From Pristionchus mayeri (lineage: Eukaryota > Nematoda > Chromadorea > Rhabditida > Neodiplogasteridae): 64,000 nucleotides of DNA. The notes beneath the pieces are model-generated. The model worked only from the letters and a program-made list of their open reading frames with translations. It searched no databases and was not told the origin of the DNA. Positions 46,601 to 57,806 of the stretch are shown here, in pieces. Made by a program: the position numbers and the translations under genes. The DNA is taken from NCBI GenBank assembly GCA_036245805.1, contig BTRK01000001.1:38762995-38826994 (forward strand), read 5' to 3'. Position 1 is the stretch's first letter. Every line of letters begins with the position of its first letter.

Positions 46601-49491
46601 TGTATTCTCTCGCCAGCTTAACTTGGGGTGTTTTCTCTCGCCAGCTTAACTTGGGGGTTTTCTCTCGCCAGCTTAACTTGGGGTGTTTTCTCTCACCAGC
46701 TTAATTTTGGGTGTGTACACTCACCAGCTTAACTTGGGGTGTTTTCTCTCGCCAGCTTAACTTGGGGTGTTTTCTCTCGCCAGCTTAACTTGGGGTGTTT
46801 TCTCTCGCCAGCTTAACTTGGGGTGTTTTCTCTCGCCAGCTTAACTTGGGGTGTTTTCTCTCACCAGCTTAATTTTGGGTGTGTACACTCACCAGCTTAA
46901 CTTGGGGTGTTTTCTCTCGCTAGCTTAACTTGGGGTGTATTCTCTCGCCAGCTTAACTTGGGGTGTTTTCTCTCGCCAGCTTAACTTGGGGTGTTTTCTC
47001 TCACCAGCTTAATTTTGGGTGTGTACACTCACCAGCTTAACTTGGGGTGTTTTCTCTCGCTAGCTTAACTTGGGGTGTATTCTCTCGCCAGCTTAACTTG
47101 GGGTGTTTTCTCTCGCCAGCTTAACTTGGGGTGTTTTCTCTCGCCAGCTTAACTTGGTGTGTTTTCTCTCGCCAGCTTAACTTGGCGTGTTTTCTCTCGC
47201 CAGCTTAACTTGGGGTGTATTCTCTCGCCAGCTTAACTTGGGGTGTTTTCTCTCGCCAGCTTAACTTGGGGGTTTTCTCTCGCCAGCTTAACTTGGGGTG
47301 TTTTCTCTCACCAGCTTAATTTTGGGTGTGTACACTCACCAGCTTAACTTGGGGTGTTTTCTCTCGCCAGCTTAACTTGGGGTGTTTTCTCTCGCCAGCT
47401 TAACTTGGGGTGTTTTCTCTCGCCAGCTTAACTTGGGGTGTTTTCTCTCGCCAGCTTAACTTGGGGTGTTTTCTCTCGCCAGCTTAACTTGGGGTGTTTT
47501 CTCTCGCCAGCTTAACTTGGGGTGTTTTCTCTCACCAGCTTAATTTTTGGTGTGTCCTCTCGCCAGCTTAACTTGGGGTGTTTTCTCTCACCATCTTAAT
47601 TTTGGGTGTGTACACTCACCAGCTTAACTTGAGGTGTTTTCTCTCGCCAGCTTAACTTGGGGTGTTTTCTCTCGCCAGCTTAACTTGGGGTGTTTTCTCT
47701 CGCCAGCTTAACTTGGGGTGTTTTCTCTCACCAGCTTAATTTTGGGTGTGTACACTCACCAGCTTAACTTGGGGTGTTTTCTCTCGCCAGCTTAACTTGG
47801 TGTGTTTTCTCTCGCTAGCTTAACTTGGGGTGTATTCTCTCGCCAGCTTAACTTGGGGTGTTTTCTCTCGCCAGCTTAACTTGGTGTGTTTTCTCTCGCC
47901 AGCTTAACTTGGCGTGTTTTCTCTCGCCAGCTTAACTTGGGGTGTTTTCTCTCGCCAGCTTAACTTGGCGTGTTTTCTCTCGCCAGCTTAACTTGGGGTG
48001 TATTCTCTCGCCAGCTTAACTTGGGGTGTTTTCTCTCGCCAGCTTAACTTGGGGGTTTTCTCTCGCCAGCTTAACTTGGGGTGTTTTCTCTCACCAGCTT
48101 AATTTTGGGTGTGTACACTCACCAGCTTAACTTGGGGTGTTTCTCTCGCCAGCTTAACTTGGGGTGTTTTCTCTCGCCAGCTTAACTTGGGGTGTTTTCT
48201 CTCGCCAGCTTAACTTGGGGTGTTTTCTCTCGCCAGCTTAACTTGGGGTGTTTTCTCTCGCCAGCTTAACTTGGGGTGTTTTCTCTCACCAGCTTAATTT
48301 TTGGTGTGTCCTCTCGCCAGCTTAACTTGGGGTGTTTTCTCTCACCATCTTAATTTTGGGTGTGTACACTCACCAGCTTAACTTGGGGTGTTTTCTCTCG
48401 CTAGCTTAACTTGGTGTGTTTTCTCTCGCCAGCTTAACTTGGCGTGTTTTCTCTCGCCAGCTTAACTTGGGGTGTATTCTCTCGCCAGCTTAACTTGGGG
48501 TGTTTTCTCTCGCCAGCTTAACTTGGGGTGTTTTCTCTCGCCAGCTTAACTTGGGGTGTTTTCTCTCGCCAGCTTAACTTGGGGTGTTTTCTCTCGCCAG
48601 CTTAACTTGGGGTGTTTTCTCTCACCAGCTTAATTTTTGGTGTGTCCTCTCGCCAGCTTAACTTGGGGTGTTTTCTCTCACCATCTTAATTTTGGGTGTG
48701 TACACTCACCAGCTTAACTTGAGGTGTTTTCTCTCGCCAGCTTAACTTGGGGTGTTTTCTCTCGCCAGCTTAACTTGGGGTGTTTTCTCTCGCCAGCTTA
48801 ACTTGGGGTGTTTTCTCTCGCCAGCTTAACTTGGGGTGTTTTCTCTCGCCAGCTTAACTTGGGGTGTTTTCTCTCACCAGCTTAATTTTTGGTGTGTCCT
48901 CTCGCCAGCTTAACTTGGGGTGTTTTCTCTCACCATCTTAATTTTGGGTGTGTACACTCACCAGCTTAACTTGGGGTGTTTTCTCTCGCTAGCTTAACTT
49001 GGTGTGTTTTCTCTCGCCAGCTTAACTTGGCGTGTTTTCTCTCGCCAGCTTAACTTGGGGTGTATTCTCTCGCCAGCTTAACTTGGGGTGTTTTCTCTCG
49101 CCAGCTTAACTTGGGGTGTTTTCTCTCGCCAGCTTAACTTGGGGTGTTTTCTCTCACCAGCTTAATTTTGGGTGTGTACACTCACCAGCTTAACTTGGGG
49201 TGTTTTCTCTCGCCAGCTTAACTTGGGGTGTTTTCTCTCGCCAGCTTAACTTGGGGTGTTTTCTCTCGCCAGCTTAACTTGGGGTGTTTTCTCTCGCCAG
49301 CTTAACTTGGGGCGTTTTCTCTCACCAGCTTAATTTTTGGTGTGTCCTCTCGCCAGCTTAACTTGGGGTGTTTTCTCTCACCAGCTTAATTTTGGGTGTG
49401 TACACTCACCAGCTTAACTTGGGGTGTTTTCTCTCGCCAGCTTAACTTGGTGTGTTTTCTCTCGCCAGCTTAACTTGGCGTGTTTTCTCTC

Positions 49492-49521
49492 GCCAGCTTA
49501 ACACTTGGGGTGTATTCTCTC
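49492..49521 (+). repeat. Class M monomer, 30 bp (AC insertion)
   Basis: D'-type unit (TGTATTC) with two extra bases: TTAACTTGG becomes TTAACACTTGG, a duplication of AC at positions 10-11. It is the third member of the C-E-M trimer, replacing D'. Seven copies were found: 49,492, 49,746, 60,462, 60,828, 61,753, 62,427 and 63,408, all in block IV. 30 is divisible by 3, so it holds the stop-codon frame for one unit, but no long frame results. Confidence 0.93.
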
Positions 49522-49971
49522 GCCAGCTTAACTTGGGGTGTTTTCTCTCGCCAGCTTAACTTGGGGTGTTTTCTCTCGCCAGCTTAACTTGGGGTGTTTT
49601 CTCGCGCCAGCTTAACTTGGGGTGTTTTCTCTCGCCAGCTTAACTTGGGGTGTTTTCTCTCGCCAGCTTAACTTGGCGTGTTTTCTCTCGCAAGCTTAAC
49701 TTGGTGTGTTTTCTCTCGCCAGCTTAACTTGGCGTGTTTTCTCTCGCCAGCTTAACACTTGGGGTGTATTCTCTCGCCAGCTTAACTTGGGGTGTTTTCT
49801 CTCGCCAGCTTAACTTGGGGTGTTTTCTCTCGCCAGCTTAACTTGGGGTGTTTTCTCGCGCCAGCTTAACTTGGGGTGTTTTCTCTCGCCAGCTTAACTT
49901 GGGGTGTTTTCTCTCGCCAGCTTAACTTGGGGTGTTTTCTCTCGCCAGCTTAACTTGGGGTGTTTTCTCTC

Positions 49972-50167
49972 ACCAGCTTAATTTTGGGTGTGTCCTCTCA
50001 CCAGCTTAATTTTGGGTGTGTCCTCTCACCAGCTTAATTTTGGGTATGTCCTCTCACCAGCTTAATTTTGGGTGTGTCCTCTCACCAGCTTAATTTTGGG
50101 TGTGTCCTCTCACCAGCTTAATTTTGGGTGTGTCCTCTCACCAACTTAATTTTGGGTGTGTACACTC
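49972..50167 (+). repeat. K run: six K units plus a terminal L
   Basis: Seven consecutive B-related 28-bp units (196 bp). Six end CCTCTC (K), and the last starts ACCAAC (L, G5A) and ends ACACTC, returning to A-type sequence. The unit at 50,028 has GGGTATGTC, one of only two + strand ATG triplets noticed. An equal run lies at 50,420-50,615, 448 bp away. These are pure runs of one minor class without interspersed A units. Confidence 0.93.
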
Positions 50168-50419
50168 ACCAGCTTAACTTGGGGTGTTTTCTCTCGCCAG
50201 CTTAACTTGGGGTGTTTTCTCTCGCCAGCTTAACTTGGGGTGTTTTCTCTCGCCAGCTTAACTTGGGGTGTTTTCTCTCGCCAGCTTAACTTGGGGTGTT
50301 TTCTCTCACCAGCTTAATTTTGGGTGTGTACACTCACCAGCTTAACTTGGGGTGTTTTCTCTCGCCAGCTTAACTTGGGGTGTTTTCTCTCGCCAGCTTA
50401 ACTTGGGGTGTTTTCTCTC

Positions 50420-50615
50420 GCCAGCTTAATTTTGGGTGTGTCCTCTCACCAGCTTAATTTTGGGTGTGTCCTCTCACCAGCTTAATTTTGGGTGTGTCCT
50501 CTCACCAGCTTAATTTTGGGTGTGTCCTCTCACCAGCTTAATTTTGGGTGTGTCCTCTCACCAGCTTAATTTTGGGTGTGTCCTCTCACCAACTTAATTT
50601 TGGGTGTGTACACTC
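50420..50615 (+). repeat. K run, six K plus L
   Basis: Same composition as the run 448 bp upstream, but its first unit starts with G (CTCGCCAGCTTAATTTT), an A-to-K chimeric boundary, and it lacks the GTATG change. L again closes the run and again carries the ACACTC end. Confidence 0.92.
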
Positions 50616-50867
50616 ACCAGCTTAACTTGGGGTGTTTTCTCTCGCCAGCTTAACTTGGGGTGTTTTCTCTCGCCAGCTTAACTTGGGGTGTTTTCTCTCG
50701 CCAGCTTAACTTGGGGTGTTTTCTCTCGCCAGCTTAACTTGGGGTGTTTTCTCTCACCAGCTTAATTTTGGGTGTGTACACTCACCAGCTTAACTTGGGG
50801 TGTTTTCTCTCGCCAGCTTAACTTGGGGTGTTTTCTCTCGCCAGCTTAACTTGGGGTGTTTTCTCTC

Positions 50868-50978
50868 GCCAGCTTAATTTTGGGTGTGTACACTCACCAG
50901 CTTAATTTTGGGTGTGTACACTCACCAGCTTAATTTTGGGTGTGTACACTCACCAGCTTAACTTGGGGTGTTTCTCTC
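50868..50978 (+). repeat. B-B-B-P signature (111 bp), exemplar
   Basis: Three consecutive B units, the first starting with G, are followed by a 27-bp P unit with TTT instead of TTTT before CTCTC. The same four-unit string starts at 53,135, 55,374, 55,793, 56,744, 58,059, 61,362 and 63,017, and a ninth is cut by the window end at 63,942. It is specific to block IV. P alone also occurs near 48,121, 59,315 and 60,188. Confidence 0.92.
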
Positions 50979-51846
50979 GCCAGCTTAACTTGGGGTGTTT
51001 TCTCTCGCCAGCTTAACTTGGGGTGTTTTCTCTCGCCAGCTTAACTTGGGGTGTTTTCTCTCGCCAGCTTAACTTGGGGTGTTTTCTCTCGCCAGCTTAA
51101 CTTGGGGTGTTTTCTCTCACCAGCTTAATTTTTGGTGTGTCCTCTCGCCAGCTTAACTTGGGGTGTTTTCTCTCACCATCTTAATTTTGGGTGTGTACAC
51201 TCACCAGCTTAACTTGGGGTGTTTTCTCTCGCTAGCTTAACTTGGTGTGTTTTCTCTCGCCAGCTTAACTTGGGGTGTTTTCTCTCGCCAGCTTAACTTG
51301 GGGTGTTTTCTCTCACCAGCTTAATTTTGGGTGTGTACACTCACCAGCTTAACTTGGGGTGTTTTCTCTCGCCAGCTTAACTTGGGGTGTTTTCTCTCGC
51401 CAGCTTAACTGGGGGTGTTTTCTCTCGCCAGCTTAACTTGGGGTGTTTTCTCTCGCCAGCTTAACTTGGGGTGTTTTCTCTCGCCAGCTTAACTTGGGGT
51501 GTTTTCTCTCGCCAGCTTAACTTGGGGTGTTTTCTCTCACCAGCTTAATTTTTGGTGTGTCCTCTCGCCAGCTTAACTTGGGGTGTTTTCTCTCACCATC
51601 TTAATTTTGGGTGTGTACACTCACCAGCTTAACTTGGGGTGTTTTCTCTCGCCTGCTTAACTTGGGGTGTTTTCTCTCGCCAGCTTAACTTGGGGTGTTT
51701 TCTCGCGCCAGCTTAACTTGGGGTGTTTTCTCTCGCCAGCTTAACTTGGGGTGTTTTCTCTCGCCAGCTTAACTTGGGGTGTTTTCTCTCGCCAGCTTAA
51801 CTTGGGGTGTTTTCTCTCGCCAGCTTAACTTGGGGTGTTTTCTCTC

Positions 51847-51986
51847 ACCAGCTTAATTTTGGGTGTGTCCTCTCACCAGCTTAATTTTGGGTGTGTCCTC
51901 TCACCAGCTTAATTTTGGGTGTGTCCTCTCACCAGCTTAATTTTGGGTGTGTCCTCTCACCAGCTTAATTTTTGGTGTGTCCTCTC
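51847..51986 (+). repeat. K run of four closed by J
   Basis: K units at 51,847, 51,875, 51,903 and 51,931 are followed by J at 51,959. The same K4-J form is at 53,666-53,805. Here J, not L, is the closing unit and the next unit starts with G. K runs therefore come in two types distinguished by their last unit. Confidence 0.9.
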
Positions 51987-52714
51987 GCCAGCTTAACTTG
52001 GGGTGTTTTCTCTCACCATCTTAATTTTGGGTGTGTACACTCACCAGCTTAACTTGGGGTGTTTTCTCTCGCTAGCTTAACTTGGTGTGTTTTCTCTCGC
52101 CAGCTTAACTTGGCGTGTTTTCTCTCGCCAGCTTAACTTGGGGTGTTTTCTCTCGCCAGCTTAACTTGGGGTGTTTTCTCTCACCAGCTTAATTTTGGGT
52201 GTGTACACTCACCAGCTTCACTTGGGGTGTTTTCTCTCGCCAGCTTAACTTGGGGTGTTTTCTCTCGCCAGCTTAACTTGGGGTGTTTTCTCTCGCCAGC
52301 TTAACTTGGGGTGTTTTCTCTCGCCAGCTTAACTTGGGGTGTTTTCTCTCGCCAGCTTAACTTGGGGTGTTTTCTCTCGCCAGCTTAACTTGGGGTGTTT
52401 TCTCTCACCAGCTTAATTTTTGGTGTGTCCTCTCGCCAGCTTAACTTGGGGTGTTTTCTCTCACCATCTTAATTTTGGGTGTGTACACTCACCAGCTTAA
52501 CTTGGGGTGTTTTCTCTCGCCAGCTTAACTTGGGGTGTTTTCTCTCGCCAGCTTAACTTGGGGTGTTTTCTCGCGCCAGCTTAACTTGGGGTGTTTTCTC
52601 TCGCCAGCTTAACTTGGGGTGTTTTCTCTCGCCAGCTTAACTTGGGGTGTTTTCTCTCGCCAGCTTAACTTGGGGTGTTTTCTCTCGCCAGCTTAACTTG
52701 GGGTGTTTTCTCTC

Positions 52715-52911
52715 ACCAGCTTAATTTTGGGTGTGTCCTCTCACCAGCTTAATTTTGGGGTGTGTCCTCTCACCAGCTTAATTTTGGGTGTGTCCTCTCA
52801 CCAGCTTAATTTTGGGTGTGTCCTCTCACCAGCTTAATTTTGGGTGTGTCCTCTCACCAGCTTAATTTTGGGTGTGTCCTCTCACCAACTTAATTTTGGG
52901 TGTGTACACTC
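52715..52911 (+). repeat. K run with a 29-bp unit, closed by L
   Basis: K units at 52,715, 52,743, 52,772, 52,800, 52,828 and 52,856, then L at 52,884. The second unit (52,743-52,771) has GGGG instead of GGG after the T run and is 29 bp, the only 29-bp unit found. Otherwise it has the same seven-unit form as 49,972-50,167. Confidence 0.9.
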
Positions 52912-53028
52912 ACCAGCTTAACTTGGGGTGTTTTCTCTCGCCAGCTTAACTTGGGGTGTTTTCTCTCGCCAGCTTAACTTGGGGTGTTTTCTCTCGCCAG
53001 CTTAACTTGGGGTGTTTTCTCTCACCAG

Positions 53029-53054
53029 CTTAATTTTGGGTGTGTACACTACCA
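53029..53054 (+). repeat. B monomer with 2-bp deletion
   Basis: The unit ends TGTACACT and is followed directly by ACCAGC; the normal boundary is ACACTCACC, so one CA/AC step of two bases is missing. I saw this nowhere else. The missing step lies in a short AC/CA alternation, where slippage would be easy. Confidence 0.82.
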
Positions 53055-53665
53055 GCTTAACTTGGGGTGTTTTCTCTCGCCAGCTTAACTTGGGGTGTTT
53101 TCTCTCGCCAGCTTAACTTGGGGTGTTTTCTCTCGCCAGCTTAATTTTGGGTGTGTACACTCACCAGCTTAATTTTGGGTGTGTACACTCACCAGCTTAA
53201 TTTTGGGTGTGTACACTCACCAGCTTAACTTGGGGTGTTTCTCTCGCCAGCTTAACTTGGGGTGTTTTCTCTCGCCAGCTTAACTTGGGGTGTTTTCTCT
53301 CGCCAGCTTAACTTGGGGTGTTTTCTCTCGCCAGCTTAACTTGGGGTGTTTTCTCTCGCCAGCTTAACTTGGGGTGTTTTCTCTCACCATCTTAATTTTG
53401 GGTGTGTACACTCACCAGCTTAACTTGGGGTGTTTTCTCTCGCTAGCTTAACTTGGTGTGTTTTCTCTCGCCAGCTTAACTTGGCGTGTTTTCTCTCGCC
53501 AGCTTAACTTGGGGTGTTTTCTCTCGCCAGCTTAACTTGGGGTGTTTTCTCTCACCAGCTTAATTTTGGGTGTGTACACTCACCAGCTTAACTTGGGGTG
53601 TTTTCTCTCGCCAGCTTAACTTGGGGTGTTTTCTCTCGCCAGCTTAACTTGGGGTGTTTTCTCTC

Positions 53666-53805
53666 ACCAGCTTAATTTTGGGTGTGTCCTCTCACCAGCT
53701 TAATTTTGGGTGTGTCCTCTCACCAGCTTAATTTTGGGTGTGTCCTCTCACCAGCTTAATTTTGGGTGTGTCCTCTCACCAGCTTAATTTTTGGTGTGTC
53801 CTCTC
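53666..53805 (+). repeat. K run of four closed by J (second)
   Basis: K at 53,666, 53,694, 53,722 and 53,750, and J at 53,778, followed by a G-starting A unit and H. It is the same order as at 51,847-51,986, 1,819 bp upstream. Confidence 0.9.
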
Positions 53806-54477
53806 GCCAGCTTAACTTGGGGTGTTTTCTCTCACCATCTTAATTTTGGGTGTGTACACTCACCAGCTTAACTTGGGGTGTTTTCTCTCGCTAGCTTAAC
53901 TTGGTGTGTTTTCTCTCGCCAGCTTAACTTGGCGTGTTTTCTCTCGCCAGCTTAACTTGGGGTGTTTTCTCTCGCCAGCTTAACTTGGGGTGTTTTCTCT
54001 CACCAGCTTAATTTTGGGTGTGTACACTCACCAGCTTAACTTGGGGTGTTTTCTCTCGCCAGCTTAACTTGGGGTGTTTTCTCTCGCCAGCTTAACTTGG
54101 GGTGTTTTCTCTCGCCAGCTTAACTTGGGGTGTTTTCTCTCGCCAGCTTAACTTGGGGTGTTTTCTCTCACCAGCTTAATTTTTGGTGTGTCCTCTCGCC
54201 AGCTTAACTTGGGGTGTTTTCTCTCACCATCTTAATTTTGGGTGTGTACACTCACCAGCTTAACTTGGGGTGTTTTCTCTCGCCAGCTTAACTTGGGGTG
54301 TTTTCTCTCGCCAGCTTAACTTGGGGTGTTTTCTCGCGCCAGCTTAACTTGGGGTGTTTTCTCTCGCCAGCTTAACTTGGGGTGTTTTCTCTCGCCAGCT
54401 TAACTTGGGGTGTTTTCTCTCGCCAGCTTAACTTGGGGTGTTTTCTCTCGCCAGCTTAACTTGGGGTGTTTTCTCTC

Positions 54478-54673
54478 ACCAGCTTAATTTTGGGTGTGTC
54501 CTCTCACCAGCTTAATTTTGGGTGTGTCCTCTCACCAGCTTAATTTTGGGTGTGTCCTCTCACCAGCTTAATTTTGGGTGTGTCCTCTCACCAGCTTAAT
54601 TTTGGGTGTGTCCTCTCACCAGCTTAATTTTGGGTGTGTCCTCTCACCAACTTAATTTTGGGTGTGTACACTC
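54478..54673 (+). repeat. K run, six K plus L (third full form)
   Basis: K units from 54,478 to 54,645, L at 54,646-54,673. It matches the runs at 56,296 (offset 1,818) and 57,611, and shares flanks with 56,296, including the F unit (CTCGCGCC at 54,333/56,151) and H (54,226/56,044). Confidence 0.92.
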
Positions 54674-54925
54674 ACCAGCTTAACTTGGGGTGTTTTCTCT
54701 CGCCAGCTTAACTTGGGGTGTTTTCTCTCGCCAGCTTAACTTGGGGTGTTTTCTCTCGCCAGCTTAACTTGGGGTGTTTTCTCTCGCCAGCTTAACTTGG
54801 GGTGTTTTCTCTCACCAGCTTAATTTTGGGTGTGTACACTCACCAGCTTAACTTGGGGTGTTTTCTCTCGCCAGCTTAACTTGGGGTGTTTTCTCTCGCC
54901 AGCTTAACTTGGGGTGTTTTCTCTC

Positions 54926-55121
54926 GCCAGCTTATTTTTGGGTGTGTACACTCACCAGCTTAATTTTGGGTGTGTACACTCACCAGCTTAATTTTGGGTG
55001 TGTCCTCTCACCAGCTTAATTTTGGGTGTGTCCTCTCACCAGCTTAATTTTGGGTGTGTCCTCTCACCAGCTTAATTTTGGGTGTGTCCTCTCACCAGCT
55101 TAATTTTGGGTGTGTACACTC
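54926..55121 (+). repeat. B-B-K-K-K-K-B run
   Basis: Seven B-family units: B at 54,926 and 54,954, K at 54,982, 55,010, 55,038 and 55,066, and B at 55,094. The first unit has TTATTTTTGG in place of TTAATTTTGG (A10T, also losing TTAA), a private change. The arrangement looks like a B-B-B string with four K units inserted before the last B. The sister site at 56,744 has only B-B-B. Confidence 0.88.
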
Positions 55122-56295
55122 ACCAGCTTAACTTGGGGTGTTTTCTCTCGCCAGCTTAACTTGGGGTGTTTTCTCTCGCCAGCTTAACTTGGGGTGTTTT
55201 CTCTCGCCAGCTTAACTTGGGGTGTTTTCTCTCGCCAGCTTAACTTGGGGTGTTTTCTCTCACCAGCTTAATTTTGGGTGTGTACACTCACCAGCTTAAC
55301 TTGGGGTGTTTTCTCTCGCCAGCTTAACTTGGGGTGTTTTCTCTCGCCAGCTTAACTTGGGGTGTTTTCTCTCGCCAGCTTAATTTTGGGTGTGTACACT
55401 CACCAGCTTAATTTTGGGTGTGTACACTCACCAGCTTAATTTTGGGTGTGTACACTCACCAGCTTAACTTGGGGTGTTTCTCTCGCCAGCTTAACTTGGG
55501 GTGTTTTCTCTCGCCAGCTTAACTTGGGGTGTTTTCTCTCGCCAGCTTAACTTGGGGTGTTTTCTCTCGCCAGCTTAACTTGGGGTGTTTTCTCTCGCCA
55601 GCTTAACTTGGGGTGTTTTCTCTCACCATCTTAATTTTGGGTGTGTACACTCACCAGCTTAACTTGGGGTGTTTTCTCTCGCTAGCTTAACTTGGTGTGT
55701 TTTCTCTCGCCAGCTTAACTTGGCGTGTTTTCTCTCGCCAGCTTAACTTGGGGTGTTTTCTCTCGCCAGCTTAACTTGGGGTGTTTTCTCTCGCCAGCTT
55801 AATTTTGGGTGTGTACACTCACCAGCTTAATTTTGGGTGTGTACACTCACCAGCTTAATTTTGGGTGTGTACACTCACCAGCTTAACTTGGGGTGTTTCT
55901 CTCGCCAGCTTAACTTGGGGTGTTTTCTCTCGCCAGCTTAACTTGGGGTGTTTTCTCTCGCCAGCTTAACTTGGGGTGTTTTCTCTCGCCAGCTTAACTT
56001 GGGGTGTTTTCTCTCGCCAGCTTAACTTGGGGTGTTTTCTCTCACCATCTTAATTTTGGGTGTGTACACTCACCAGCTTAACTTGGGGTGTTTTCTCTCG
56101 CCAGCTTAACTTGGGGTGTTTTCTCTCGCCAGCTTAACTTGGGGTGTTTTCTCGCGCCAGCTTAACTTGGGGTGTTTTCTCTCGCCAGCTTAACTTGGGG
56201 TGTTTTCTCTCGCCAGCTTAACTTGGGGTGTTTTCTCTCGCCAGCTTAACTTGGGGTGTTTTCTCTCGCCAGCTTAACTTGGGGTGTTTTCTCTC

Positions 56296-56491
56296 ACCAG
56301 CTTAATTTTGGGTGTGTCCTCTCACCAGCTTAATTTTGGGTGTGTCCTCTCACCAGCTTAATTTTGGGTGTGTCCTCTCACCAGCTTAATTTTGGGTGTG
56401 TCCTCTCACCAGCTTAATTTTGGGTGTGTCCTCTCACCAGCTTAATTTTGGGTGTGTCCTCTCACCAACTTAATTTTGGGTGTGTACACTC
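56296..56491 (+). repeat. K run, six K plus L (fourth)
   Basis: In register with 57,611-57,806 at offset 1,315 and with 54,478-54,673 at offset 1,818. It belongs to a tandem pair in which about 56,170-57,580 matches 57,485-58,890, with D at 57,051/58,366 and B-B-B-P at 56,744/58,059 also aligned. Confidence 0.91.
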
Positions 56492-57610
56492 ACCAGCTTA
56501 ACTTGGGGTGTTTTCTCTCGCCAGCTTAACTTGGGGTGTTTTCTCTCGCCAGCTTAACTTGGGGTGTTTTCTCTCGCCAGCTTAACTTGGGGTGTTTTCT
56601 CTCGCCAGCTTAACTTGGGGTGTTTTCTCTCACCAGCTTAATTTTGGGTGTGTACACTCACCAGCTTAACTTGGGGTGTTTTCTCTCGCCAGCTTAACTT
56701 GGGGTGTTTTCTCTCGCCAGCTTAACTTGGGGTGTTTTCTCTCGCCAGCTTAATTTTGGGTGTGTACACTCACCAGCTTAATTTTGGGTGTGTACACTCA
56801 CCAGCTTAATTTTGGGTGTGTACACTCACCAGCTTAACTTGGGGTGTTTCTCTCGCCAGCTTAACTTGGGGTGTTTTCTCTCGCCAGCTTAACTTGGGGT
56901 GTTTTCTCTCGCCAGCTTAACTTGGGGTGTTTTCTCTCGCCAGCTTAACTTGGGGTGTTTTCTCTCGCCAGCTTAACTTGGGGTGTTTTCTCTCACCATC
57001 TTAATTTTGGGTGTGTACACTCACCAGCTTAACTTGGGGTGTTTTCTCTCGCTAGCTTAACTTGGTGTGTTTTCTCTCGCCAGCTTAACTTGGCGTGTTT
57101 TCTCTCGCCAGCTTAACTTGGGGTGTTTTCTCTCGCCAGCTTAACTTGGGGTGTTTTCTCTCACCAGCTTAATTTTGGGTGTGTACACTCACCAGCTTAA
57201 CTTGGGGTGTTTTCTCTCGCCAGCTTAACTTGGGGTGTTTTCTCTCGCCAGCTTAACTTGGGGTGTTTTCTCTCGCCAGCTTAACTTGGGGTGTTTTCTC
57301 TCGCCAGCTTAACTTGGGGTGTTTTCTCTCGCCAGCTTAACTTGGGGTGTTTTCTCTCGCCAGCTTAACTTGGGGTGTTTTCTCTCACCAGCTTAATTTT
57401 TGGTGTGTCCTCTCGCCAGCTTAACTTGGGGTGTTTTCTCTCACCATCTTAATTTTGGGTGTGTACACTCACCAGCTTAACTTGAGGTGTTTTCTCTCGC
57501 CAGCTTAACTTGGGGTGTTTTCTCTCGCCAGCTTAACTTGGGGTGTTTTCTCTCGCCAGCTTAACTTGGGGTGTTTTCTCTCGCCAGCTTAACTTGGGGT
57601 GTTTTCTCTC

Positions 57611-57806
57611 ACCAGCTTAATTTTGGGTGTGTCCTCTCACCAGCTTAATTTTGGGTGTGTCCTCTCACCAGCTTAATTTTGGGTGTGTCCTCTCACCAGC
57701 TTAATTTTGGGTGTGTCCTCTCACCAGCTTAATTTTGGGTGTGTCCTCTCACCAGCTTAATTTTGGGTGTGTCCTCTCACCAACTTAATTTTGGGTGTGT
57801 ACACTC
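57611..57806 (+). repeat. K run, six K plus L (fifth)
   Basis: Second copy in the 1,315-bp tandem pair. J at 57,387 matches 58,702 and R at 57,482 matches 58,797. The match stops near 58,890, where the expected third K run is absent and a B unit at 58,898 follows. That shows the end of this amplification step. Confidence 0.9.

Noticed and set aside
49972..50615. Separate, unrelated satellite family in the K runs
   Set aside because: K differs from B only at positions 23 and 25 and keeps the 28-bp register with flanking A units, so it is a variant of the same family.
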